Below, in pieces: positions 34,955-45,467 of a stretch of DNA of 64,000 nucleotides. Each line of letters opens with the position of its first letter. The stretch's first letter is position 1. The position numbers and the translations under genes are program-made. Source of the stretch: Cladophialophora immunda (taxonomy: Eukaryota > Ascomycota > Eurotiomycetes > Chaetothyriales > Herpotrichiellaceae); the NCBI RefSeq assembly GCF_000835495.1, contig NW_015622544.1, positions 1,888,855-1,952,854 on the forward strand, in the 5' to 3' direction. Under the pieces are notes generated by a model that saw nothing but the letters and a program-made list of their open reading frames with translations, had not been told where the DNA came from and searched no databases.

Positions 34955-35290
34955 GATGGATGAGAGTGTCGCGAATGAAGACTTGTCTTGAATGAGGGAG
35001 GAGGACGAAGTGCGTGGAGAAAGACCTACTCGCCTGTAGCCTCGCAGGAGCTCGGAGCGGAATATCTTCGGCTAACCAGGTCAATGCACCTCTCTTGCCC
35101 CACACCGATTTCAATTCTCTGATCACAGTCTCACAAAAGCGTCTTGATGCTGTCGACAAGGTGTGTATCTACGCGACCACGGATCTTTGCTGTCCGATCT
35201 TCTCCCTCCTTACTCCTTCGACCCTTTTCACCTTTCTTTTCTCCTTCATCCTCGCTATCTCTGGGGCCACTGCCCTCACCAATCCGCAAG
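34955..35290. other. Divergent promoter region between the DUF1770 gene and adenosine kinase
   Basis: About 336 bp shared between two divergent start codons. The adenosine kinase side (35170-35290) is C/T-rich, as in many fungal promoters. No gene recognised. Confidence 0.6.
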
Positions 35291-36574
35291 ATGGCAACCA
35301 AATCCTTCAAGCTGCTCTGCTTGGAGAATCCCCTCCTTGATATTCAGGGCGCTGGGTATGTACTTCTTGACCTGAAACCCTCAGCTACTGGAGTTTTGCC
35401 ATTGAGAACATACATCTCATGGTTTCGCAGTGATCACGCTATGCTCGAAAAGTACGGCCTGAAACTGAACGACACGCTGCTGGCGGAACCCCACCAGATG
35501 GGCCTCTACGACGACCTCATCCAGAACCGCAACGCCAAGTTGATCCCCGGCGGTGCTGCGCAAAACACCGCCAGGGGCGCACAGTACATGCTCCCCCCGG
35601 ACAGTGTCTGGTACATTGGTTGTGTGGGCGACGATGAGTACGCAAAGATATTGAGGGAGAAGTGCAAGGAAGAAGGTACATAAATCACACCACTTTTCGC
35701 CCGGTGTCTTGCACGCACACACAACTCAAGCTCTCTCCCCCATCAAACGGACATTGACGAGAAGACCTTCAGGACTGCACGTCGAGTACCGCGTCGACCC
35801 TACCACCCCCACGGGGAAATGCGGCGTCATAATCACAGACCACCACCGCACAATGTGCACGCACCTCGCCGCCGCCAACGAATACAAGCTTGAGCACCTC
35901 CTCGAACCGCGGATTTGGAGCATGGTAGAAGCGACCTCCGTGGGCTTCTACGTCGGCGGCTACCACCTGACAGTGTGCCCGCCCGCCGCCATGGCGCTGG
36001 CCAAGCACGCCGCTGAAACGAACAAGATATTCATGCTGAGCCTGTCGGCAGGATTCATCCCCCAGTTCTTCAAGGAGCCGCTTGCCGAGATATTGCCATA
36101 TTGCGACTTTGTCTTTGGGAACGAGAACGAGGCGAAGACTTGGGCAGAGTCTCAAGGCCGCCCCTCTGACATCTCGATGCAAGAGTGCGCCAAGCTGATG
36201 GCCAAGCTGCCCAAGGTGAATACAAAGAGACCCAGGGTGGTGATTGTCACGCAGGGCACGGACCCAACAATCGTGGCCGTCGCTGAAGCAGGGAAAGAAG
36301 AGGTGGAACTCAAGGAATACTCGGTGCCGGTCATCGACAAGAACCTGATCAACGACACAAATGGTGCGGGCGACGCCTTTGCAGGTGGTTTTTGCGCCGG
36401 TGTGGTCCAGGGCGATCCCCTGGAAGTCTGTATCAAAAAGGGCCAGTGGCTTGCAAGATTGAGTCTACAGGAATTGGGCCCCGCGTAAGTTTTTTGCCAT
36501 CTTTCTACCGCATCAGTCTCTAACAAACGCCATTATACAGATATCCCCGGCCGAAGCAGACATACAAGGCTTGA
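35291..36574 (+). CDS. Adenosine kinase (PfkB family)
   Basis: Four exons: 35291-35355, 35431-35675, 35773-36484 and 36541-36574; 351 residues, the usual size. Phosphorylates adenosine to AMP with ATP and keeps the methyl cycle going by removing adenosine. Visible features are MATKSFKLLCLENPLLDIQG at the N-terminus, the substrate-binding PGGAAQNTARGAQYML, an FGNENEAKTWAESQG segment and the PfkB signature NDTNGAGDAFAGGF with the catalytic Asp in GAGD. The last exon is only 34 nt and adds YPRPKQTYKA, matching family C-termini. Close relatives in the same superfamily (ribokinase) lack this N-terminal pattern. Confidence 0.94.
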
Positions 36575-37245
36575 ACCAAGGGCCTCTTCGGATTGAGTAT
36601 TGCATAAGTCTGGCGTTTCCCTTTTTTCCTCAGAAGAATGTACCAGTATGGGCGCGCTTTAACAGCGGAAAGGTCTAATTCAACAAGACCTCTGGAGAGT
36701 ATGTCAGACATGATACCACGTCCTTCACGGCTTGTTGACTGGCAAATTTTGATGCCGAAAATTAGAGCCCCGATATGACATAGAAGGAGATCCTTCCTAA
36801 CCAGGAACGAAAATAGAAGCCAAAAAAGAAAGGAGTCAGTTTGATTTGACCTCATTCAGGTCTCTATTCGCCTTCCCCTAGTCAGAATTATGTTCCTAAC
36901 AAGGTCTTCCTGATGGTTCCGCTAACTTGCCAGTGACGATCACCTTCTGGAATTGGCGCAGACCCCTTGAATTTAAGTCCACGTGATTGTCCTCAGATCT
37001 TTCCTCTTGCCCGGCAGTGCGTGGATACCAGGCTATTCGAGCGTCAAATTTGAAAGACTTGTAACGAAGCCAAGGCTTGGACCGGTGCGCGCGGGTGGCT
37101 GGCGCCCAGGACTGATAGATGTCCTTGTCGCATCCCGATAATGAACGGAATGGCATCTGATTGTGTCTCATTCTCGCTCTCCTAATAGTGGCCCACTGAA
37201 ATCGCTGTGAGAGATCGAAGAGGCGAGCGAGAAAGATGTGAAACG
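36575..37245. other. Intergenic region between convergent genes
   Basis: 3' flanks of adenosine kinase and the EST1/SMG7-like gene. Open frames on the minus strand show no motif and overlap the predicted 3' ends. Confidence 0.6.
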
Positions 37246-39962
37246 TCATCCTGGCTGGCCGCTGGTAGGAGTCCGACTGCTCTTCGGACGCGGCTCGCCG
37301 ATGGCACCAAAAGGTGAGGAATCCGGAGGCCGGGTCGAGATAGGAGTATGTTGCACAGGTACAGCGCTGCTAAATGAGGTCTGCCAAGGGGAGAGTTGAG
37401 GCTGTATCGGATCATTCGCTCGGATCCGAGCCGTCAGATTTATAGGAGTGCCATAGTGACTCGACATGGTCGGCTCAAACGACTCGAGCGGTGACGTCCG
37501 CATTTGTACCTGATCCTGCATGTGCATGAGGTGTGCCTGGAATTGAGCAGAACTGTTGAGGCGAACAGATGCTGATGCTGGATCGGGGAAACGATGGGCG
37601 GTACTTGGCCGCGGTGATGATTCGGGGGTTTCTCCAGGTCGTGGTGCAAATGGGGTGTTCAAGATAGAAGGTAAGATGGCAACGTTGACAGCCTGGTCTA
37701 CCATGCTAGGCTGTGATGCGCTGGGAGACTGCTGGATTCGCTGCACGAGGTCTCGAGCAGTAAAGGGAACAGGCTGCGATTGCGATGTGCTTCTGTTGGT
37801 GAGCCCTCGTGGTACCAATGGTGCATTCGACATGGATGCAGGCACATCGTACATAACGGCCCCAGAACTGTTGGTGGACCGTGGTGCTTCAGACCGCATG
37901 AGATTATCCACCATGTTCTCCATTCTGGACGCCATAGAATTTTCAGTGTCGAACGCCGGCGCTTGTTGGCTTGGTGCCTGGGGCAGAGGAATTTCATGCT
38001 GAGGAGTGCGCCCAATATAACTGCGTATGTCCTCGCCTGAAGCAGCGTAGGCGGGAACCGCTAGAGTTGCGGTCTGACCATCGACATGTGCAACATCGTC
38101 ACCCTCCTCGAGGTAGACGAAGCGCATGTTGGCAAATGTGAGAGGAATGGGCAAGGACTTGAATTCATCCTGAAAATATCAGCGACACCTGGTATATGTT
38201 ACGTGGGTAACTTACTTGTTTACGAGCAAGTAACACGCCGTCTGTTATTAGACACTTGAGTCGATACAACATCTCGTGTTGTGGAGAGCGAGTGCCAAAT
38301 ACTGCGTCGTTGTGTACCATTTTGATCGGCCCTGCGCGGCTGCAAAGCCGTGTCCTTTGGACGAGAGGACTGAAGGCAGAGAGCCCTCTGGTATCCATAT
38401 CTTCGTCCAAAAGATATTGGATCTCGGGCGCAGCTTTAGGAGGAAATACCTGCATCAGAACATTCAGGACGTTGACATACAACGGCCACATCTGGCGCAG
38501 AGACACGACAAGTGTCTCGTTCTCCAGCAGGAGTTGGACGGTACTCAACAGCCATCCACTATACAGCCTCATATGGGGAAGCATTCGGCGGATTACTGGA
38601 GGGACTTGAGGCAAGTCGTCGGCTGCGGCACATTCATTGCTAATAGTTTCTCCTGTGAGCTTCTGCAGTTCATCAAGCAAGATTCTGAGGAGTAGGAAAA
38701 AGGTTTTGACATTAAACGACTGGAAAATCTCGAAAGAGCGGGTAGCTGCAGGGCATGTTAGTAAAGCAGAACCAGAGAGCTGCTCGCTCTATGATCGTTT
38801 TTACGCACCTTTAACTTTCTCTGAAGCAGACTTCTCTGCAGAAATATTGACCAAGACGAGCTTTCTGAGGATCGTATCACCAGACCGCTCTCGAATTTGC
38901 TCCTCGAGAAGTCGAAGAATCTCGATTTGCTGATCCTTTTGTCCACGTGGGTCCTCTCCGAGACAATTAGCGTGAAATATGAGGAAGCGGTCATGGAGGT
39001 CACGGCTGCCCTCAGCAACTGATGCTGTGCTGGAGATGGGCTTGCCTTGGTTTGACCTTGTCCTAAGCTTCTTGAACTCAAGGTCCAGGTTTCCTTGAGC
39101 TTGTGGAGCGGGACTATCGAGGCAGATGGCTCGATAGAAATAGTAGACAGCTCGTAGGTGGTCCTCGCCAGCAAGCGCGACAACGGCCAGTTGATTATAT
39201 GATCTGCCATCTGTCGGATTGAGAGCGACAGCCTTGTTATAATAACCGACAGCAGGACCCCAGTTGCGTCGATTCGTCTGCAATTCGGTTTCCCGATACC
39301 TCGAGAGATCTCCCAGTTGCACCAGGGCCGAATAACATGAATCAATGAGTAGCTTCTTCAGCGTGTCGTCCACTTTCTGCGGAGGGTCTGCGGAGAGTGC
39401 TACAAGTGTCAGCGAGGATCGGTAACAAGCTAAGGCATTGCATACTATCCAGCTTCATGCCTTGAGCAACCTCAAGTATCTCCGAAATATCCTTATAATT
39501 TGAGGCGAGTCGTTGGATATACTCTCGATAGAAGCGTTGGCTCGACTTGATGAACTCTAGATAAAGCTTCTCGGCTTTTCGACGTTCGACAACCTTCTTC
39601 TTGCCTTCTCCTTCACGGAAGTTGGCAAGATATTGCCTGAACTTTGAGTTTGCCTTCATATGAGCATTCCACAGACGATCTTCGACTTTCTTCCCGGCCG
39701 CGGCCCTGAAGTCGAGGAAGAGGAAGTCTTGACATGCTGAGCGAAATCTAGTGTCGTGAGTGAGAGGTTCTTTCATACATTGGTTGCATTCACTTTGCCA
39801 GCAAGGATTCCAGGCCCTGAGTTACGGGCTCTGCGCGGTATAGGGCCTGTAAGAGGTCGGTTTCTGTACGATTTACATTTCTGCGAAGCCCAGCGTCAGA
39901 ACGGTGAAGTCATGGAGGAAGGGGGCTATGTACCGGGACGCCTGTACGGCGATATCTTCCAT
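37246..39962 (-). CDS. EST1/SMG7-like TPR protein (telomerase or nonsense-mediated decay factor)
   Basis: Six exons: 39962-39934, 39880-39794, 39747-39446, 39399-38809, 38745-38216 and 38169-37246, including a 29-nt first exon and two 46-nt introns; 820 residues. The spliced N-terminus MEDIAVQASRNVNR leads into FRSACQDFLFLDFRAAAGKK and SSQRFYREYIQRLASNYKDI, typical of the 14-3-3-like TPR domain of the EST1/EBS1/SMG5-7 family. The middle (NWGPAVGYYNKAVALNPTDG, then AVYYFYRAICLDSPAPQAQG) is the EST1 DNA/RNA-binding region. The last 300 residues are low-complexity, Ser/Pro/Gln-rich. Whether it acts at telomeres or in mRNA decay cannot be decided by eye; fungi of this group usually keep one such gene. 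Confidence 0.85.
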
Positions 39963-40469
39963 GGTGGGATTGAGGCAAAGAGATAGGTCATTGCGACCGT
40001 TTTTGCCAGTCACGACGAATGTCTGGCGGAAGTTGACCAAAGCTGAAGGCTGCGTTCCATGGATACTATTTCTCGACCTTGTACAGTCGAGATGGGGGCC
40101 CGGAAGAACAGAATACGCGGGCGTGGGCAGGTGGGAAGAGTTTGAAGCAGTTGAAACTGCAATTGTACTGCGTTCCAAGTCGAAGACGCAAGGATCTCGT
40201 GAAAGTGCGAGTCCTGCAAGGCACACTCCAGCCTCGATGAACAGGTGGGGATCAAAGCCGCAGTTGCGGTCTGCGCAAAAAGGCTCCAAAGTCTTGCCGT
40301 AGCGCTGACTACCGTGAAGCATGCGGCAAAAAGCGCCAACTATTTTCCGCGATTGAGATCGAAACACGAGAACAGCTTCAAATTTCGGCTGCACAGTTGG
40401 TATTATCGGCGAGTCGACTATTTTGGTCCCGGCTTCAGCAACCTCGCCCTGAGTGTTTATGGGTGCACG
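39963..40469. other. Divergent promoter region between the EST1/SMG7-like gene and uL5m
   Basis: About 500 bp between two divergent start codons. A minus-strand open frame continues upstream of the EST1-like start but has no family motif; the chosen Met lies in a good ACCATGG context. Confidence 0.55.
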
Positions 40470-41645
40470 ATGGCATTCTCTCCTGGTTCTCTACGCCTTC
40501 TCCGGCCGTGGCGATCCTTGAATCATGCACCCATCTGCAATCGATGCATGCAGTCGCGACGAACAATGGCTACTCCGGCAGCTGTAGCAAGCACAGAGCC
40601 ATACCTGGAGCTTGAGCAGGAGTCATCGCTACTCCCCATGCAGAGTCCACACCCCAAAGCACAGGCTTTCGATCCTCTGGCCTTTCCAAAGTCAAGAAAG
40701 CGACAGCTGCCACCCAGCAGGTATTTCAAAGCCATATCCCAGATGTGGATGGAGATGTGCTCACACTCTGCAGGTATCGATTCCGAAGTCCCAGGTACGA
40801 TCGTGGCCCGATGCATCCCCATCAGCCTCTCCATCCTTCAGATCCTGCAAGTCGGGAATTCGTCCCGGGCCCTTTTTCGTCGCCTCGAGTCGAACTCGCC
40901 TATCACAACATCATTGCCCCAGATTTCATGACAATGTGCTATCAACATACGCCTCCCGGCTTCAGACCGGCAGAGAAGGGCCCTCGGTTACGACCATGGA
41001 TTGGAGACAACCCGTACTTTTCCAACAGACAGCTGCGTGGCCCACGTGGCGGAGACGTGCTGCGGTTACTGAGAAAACCTGTAACCTTTCGCAATGTGCC
41101 CATGGTGGAACGAGTCACTGTTCACGCGTTTTGCAAAGGCGCTCTGAAGGGAGGCTCGGGCTACCTTCACGTGGCAGGCATGATCCTGCAAGCAATCACA
41201 AACCAAAGAGTCGTGGTGCACAAAGCCAGATCGAATGAGCAGGGCTGGGGCCTGATCAGAGGCCGGCCGGTCAGTCTTACGGTGGACTTGAAGGGTGAAG
41301 ACATGTATCATTTTCTGGGTAAAATGATCAACGTCGTCCTACCCCGTATCAAGGACTGGAATGGTGTCAGGGCCACCACTGGGGACAACAGTGGCAATCT
41401 CTCTTTCGGGTTGACGCCAGATGTTGTTGCTGGTTTCCCGGAGATCGAAATCAACTACGATGCCTATCCCACTAAGCTAATACCGGTGAGTTCCCCGAGC
41501 TTTGACATCTCTGTGATTGATTTTGCTAATCCCTCTTTTCCAGGGTCTTTACATCACCATTCACACCACAGCCAGTTGTGACAAAGACGCAAGACTCCTC
41601 CTTCAGCAACTAGGCATTCCTTTTTACGGCAAGATTGTGGATTAA
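40470..41645 (+). CDS. Mitochondrial large-subunit ribosomal protein uL5m (MRPL7 type)
   Basis: Three exons: 40470-40720, 40774-41485 and 41544-41645; 354 residues. The first 60 or so residues are rich in Arg and Ser with few acidic ones (MAFSPGSLRLLRPWRSLNHA), a plausible mitochondrial presequence. The uL5 core follows: ITNQRVVVHKARSNEQGWGL with RGRPVSLTVDLKGEDMYHFL, then INVVLPRIKDWNGV and SFGLTPDVVAGFPEIEINYD, ending ARLLLQQLGIPFYGKIVD. A component of the mitoribosomal central protuberance by family knowledge. A cytosolic uL5 would be about half this length and lacks the N-terminal extension. Confidence 0.92.
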
Positions 41646-42475
41646 AACCCTTGCCATTATATGTGCAGGGCATCTCACGCTGGCCAGCAGGAGGAGTTGA
41701 GACATGTAGCCTAGTACACCATCCCAATGCAGTCCAGTCTGCACACGGAGCTATTTTGTTGGGTTCGGGGTTGGGCGTCTCGGCCTTGTCTTGTTCGAGG
41801 CTTTGTCGCCCATGCCGATGAATTTCATGCACGTCTCAGACGTTCCGCCGAGCATCAGCTGTTTCTCTACAAGCTATCGAAGTCCCCAGACGATAACTTT
41901 CCGAGAGCTTGATCCAAGGCCCACGACTCGGATGATGCGCCATTCCACGAGAGTGAGGTGGTTGAGACCGAAATGAATTCCTGGCATCCCCGAATTGGGG
42001 TATCTCGGTGTCATTCCCCAGGAACAGCTCCCTGCCAAAGGTGTGCATACCTATTGGGTATTCTGTCGATGGCAATCCCACGAGCTAAGAGTTACCTTGA
42101 GCACGTCACATACCATGGATGCTTGACGTGCGTGGATAGCTACATTGTACAATATCAAAGAGTTTCAAAAAGAACAGAGTCTTCACCATATGATTGCTTC
42201 GCTTTGATTAACGTGCTACGAATGCAGCATGAGGTACGGACTACTACCCGTAAATCCAGTACCACGAGACTGGTCCATAGTTATGGTGGTCCTGACAATT
42301 CAGATACCGGAGGCACCCAAAACCAGAGAAGTCCCCAGTTTCTTTTCGTAATGAGGCAGGCGTCCTTTTGAACGACACCTTCACCTTTCCCGGATTTCCC
42401 TTCCCACTCTGAAGCTTCTCCACCCCCCTCTTCGCCTTACATTTGGGGGTCCCGCTTCTCTCCTCTCGTCCCTCT
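41646..42475. other. Intergenic region between convergent genes
   Basis: About 830 bp with the 3' flanks of uL5m and the serine hydrolase. A 137-codon plus-strand frame at 41958-42371 shows no motif, no known family and no splice chain. Nothing supported. Confidence 0.55.
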
Positions 42476-42819
42476 CTACTTGAGATTCTGGATCAGTCCG
42501 GCCTCAGTCTGTGCCCAGAGCCCGAGGATCTTGGGGTCACCTGCGAAGTGGATTGTCGCGTCAGCGGCACGTCTCTGCCCAACGGAGGTACAAACGCGGA
42601 AGAAAAAGGGCCAAGCGGCGAGGGTCGTCGGAAGGAGATAAACGAGGGGGACAGAGGAAAGAGAAAGGAGGGGAAAGAACGGGGATGTGCTTTACCGAAT
42701 GGCACGATCTGTGAGGCGATGATGCCGCCGAGACCCTAGGTTGGAAATCAAGCAGTGTTAGCCCGCAGAGTTTATATGGGGGGTGTCTTGGACAGAGCAA
42801 AAGACGTAAGAGGGCTTGG

Positions 42820-42882
<63 letters not shown>

Positions 42883-44459
42883 CGTCACAAAGACGCGAGA
42901 TCCAAAACGTACCCTCTTGCGATCGGCCCACCAGAACAGATTGGGCAATCCCGCCCACCAGCCTGTCCCCTCACTATGGACCGCCGAGTCGCGTAGATGG
43001 AGGAAGAAGGTCAGTCCCCAGCCTTGCGGGACGTCGTGCGGCTCTGGGTATAGTTCGGGAAGGGGATTCGACATGTCGAGTTTCGGTGGAGAGATGCCCT
43101 GCGCCCCAGTCAAGGTTCCAGTCAGTCATCGATGCACTTGGACAATACAGAATGTCTTTCGTGTCCAGGAGCTATCCGCGGCTGTAGAAGACCTGCACGA
43201 GTGAATGGCATGGGGAGCCCTCACCTGTCTTCCATAGTTGGGCATCTCAGGGATCTATACGGACACGATGGTCGTCAGCATCAAATAAGTTTTTCTCTTT
43301 CTCGCCGTGAGGGCCTTTTATACTCCGTACCTGGTTCGTAAACATGGTCTCCACCGTCTCCTTCTTCAAGATCCTGTTGCCGGTGCCCGGATGCACTCCA
43401 TCGTTCAACAACATGGCAATAATCTGGCAGTACTGGCTGGGTCTCGCGAAACAGCCGGCCCCACCTGCGTGGAACGTCGCATCAATCTCTCCCTTCGTCG
43501 TCGCATAAAGTGGCCGCCTGTTCAAATGCCCATTGACGTACAGGGAGAGTTTTCCATCTGGAGCACGCGAGTTCATCCACGCAAGGTCGGCTTTCATTTC
43601 CTCGGTGGGGAAGAAATTGATGTGGGTGATGCCCATGGGCTTGAAGATGTGCTGTTGAAAGTAGTCGTTGAGTTTGAGACCAGAAACCCGTTCCACGAGT
43701 TGTCCCGCCCAGTCGATGTTGATTCCGTATTCCCAAGTCTCACCTGGTTGGTTTACGAGTGGCTGGGATAGATAGTCGTGATAGGAACCAGAGAATTCGT
43801 CGATACCTAGGGGCCCGGCCCAATCGTTGATGCGCTGGTCGAAGAACGAGTATCCGAAGCCGGCTTACGTAGAAACATATTAGTAGGGCATATAGGAGAG
43901 TCAGGGAGAGACAAGAGCTAGCCAGGGACACGTGATGAGGCAGGGAAACGAGGGAGGGCAGCTTACCCGTGTGAGAGAGGAGCATTCTCAAGGTGATGCC
44001 TCTCTTCTTGGGCACCAACTTGCCGTTTTCAAAGACTTGCACGGCTTTCAATTCCTGTGCCGGGTCGATCGAGAGTCAGCGACCTGATTGATACGATATC
44101 ATTCACCAAGACATGGTTCCAATCTTCTCCGCAAAATAACAGCCAAAGGGTTTAAGACGTACCGGAGCCAGCTTTTCCACCAGCTCTACATCGTCCAACG
44201 CCAACTTCCCTTGCTCGACAAGCTGCATACAGGCAACTCCCGTGATCATCTTGGTACAGCTTGCGATCCAGAACACATTGTTCATGGTCATGGGCTGTGA
44301 CTTTCCATGGCCCACCTTGCCGCTAGCATGTTCGAATATGATCTCGCCTTGTTTGTTGACGGCAGCAAAGACCACACCGGGGGCGCCATCAGGGTCAGAG
44401 GTGAGGGCATCGATTTGAGATTTGAGTTGAGGAACTGCTTCTGCAGCTATCTTTGCCAT
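42476..44459 (-). CDS. Beta-lactamase-fold serine hydrolase / transesterase (class C, EstB/LovD-like)
   Basis: Seven exons: 44459-44163, 44054-43967, 43863-43331, 43254-43225, 43098-42913, 42735-42696 and 42540-42476; 412 residues. Exons four and six are only 30 and 40 nt. Catalytic motifs of the serine beta-lactamase fold are all present: SxxK as WIASCTKM around residue 68, YxN as YGINID, and a third-motif region FHAGGAGCF. LSHTAGFGYSF is completed by splicing. Fungal relatives include acyltransferases of polyketide pathways and esterases; substrate is unknown, and there is no signal peptide. The intron between exons five and six (177 nt) holds a (TG)30 tract. Upstream lies a TATA-like element about 120 bp before the start. 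Confidence 0.9.
42821..42881. repeat. Microsatellite (TG)30 inside an intron
   Basis: Thirty uninterrupted TG units on the plus strand, which read as (CA)n on the sense strand of the serine-hydrolase gene. It fills a third of the fifth intron, which starts at 42912 and ends at 42736, and starts about 30 nt after the donor. Confidence 0.95.
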
Positions 44460-45467
44460 CTTCGAGGATGTTGTACCAAAGGGTTAAGGGGGTGATGAAG
44501 TTCTGATTAGTGAGCAAAAGGGCTTGCTTTGCGTTCGAATTGCACACCCAATGACGCCTTCCGTCGACCTGGGGCCCTGTTTATATACCTTTTTCCCTCT
44601 TTCTTTGTAAAGGAGGGGTGAGTCCATCTTCTAAGTATTCAGACCCTCGGCCAGTGACCGGATCCGCACCACCGGATGGTCACAGGCAAAGTCAACATTG
44701 GCTTCGAAGCAAATACGAGGGAAGGGGACGTGACTGGTCGGATAGACAACGTCGGTTTGCAACATCATTGGTACGTCCCACATCGGCAAAGAGGGGGAAA
44801 AGGATTCGAAGGAAGAGGAGGGCACAAAAACCCCCGCATTCCTCGAGCCTCGATCCATAACTGGCTGGCCAGAGATTGGCGTGGCGTCTGCTCTCCTCAC
44901 TCGGAGCAGAGGCCCAAAAGCATGTGGCAGCTTTCGTCTCGTCAAGCACATGAGGACTTGGAGGGGCAGCTATTTCTGAGCGAGGTGGACGCTGATCGAA
45001 TCGAGCAGGAGAATGATTTGCCCAGATGCTGGCTGTGGTTGACTTAAAGGAGGTGCTAGACCCTTTTGGGAAACTCAGTCAGCCTCGTCGACTCGTCGTC
45101 ACCAAAACTCCCGTCGACCGAGTCACAAGGTATATATGGATATCTCTCTAGTCTGCAAGATTGGAACAAGTCTAGAGCCAAGCTTGGGGATGTGGCAGAT
45201 CAAGGGGAAAACGTCTTGTCTTTTCTTTTCATGTGCTTTGAAAAAGCATCTCTGTGTTCTGAACGCTCAACGTTGGGTAATCCTGATCGTGCCTTGCCCC
45301 CTTGGCCTAGGTCAATAAGACAACATGCCTTCATGAGAAATCATCAGAAAATCATAAACAACAAGCCAATGGCACGGAATCCCGCTTGCCAGTCCCCAAT
45401 GCGCATGGCATGAACGCTGGAAGGACCATAATGCATCAAGTAGCAGATGGTGAGTTGGCACTCAAAC
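44460..45467. other. Intergenic region between two minus-strand genes
   Basis: About 1 kb holding the serine-hydrolase promoter and the 3' flank of the ubiquitin hydrolase. Short frames without motifs; no gene supported. Confidence 0.6.
44580..44587 (-). promoter_or_regulatory. TATA-like element of the serine hydrolase
   Basis: The minus strand reads TATATAAA about 120 bp before the start codon. Supported by sequence and distance only. Confidence 0.4.

Noticed and set aside
36520..36855. 111-codon minus-strand frame
   Set aside because: Hydrophobic and coding-like at first glance, but it overlaps the last exon and 3' flank of adenosine kinase and has no known relative.
41958..42371. 137-codon plus-strand frame between convergent genes
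   Set aside because: No motif, no Kozak-like context of note, and it sits in the 3' flank of two genes.
42755..43204. Open frames encoding Cys-Val or Thr-His repeats
   Set aside because: Simply the (TG)30 microsatellite read in different frames, inside an intron.
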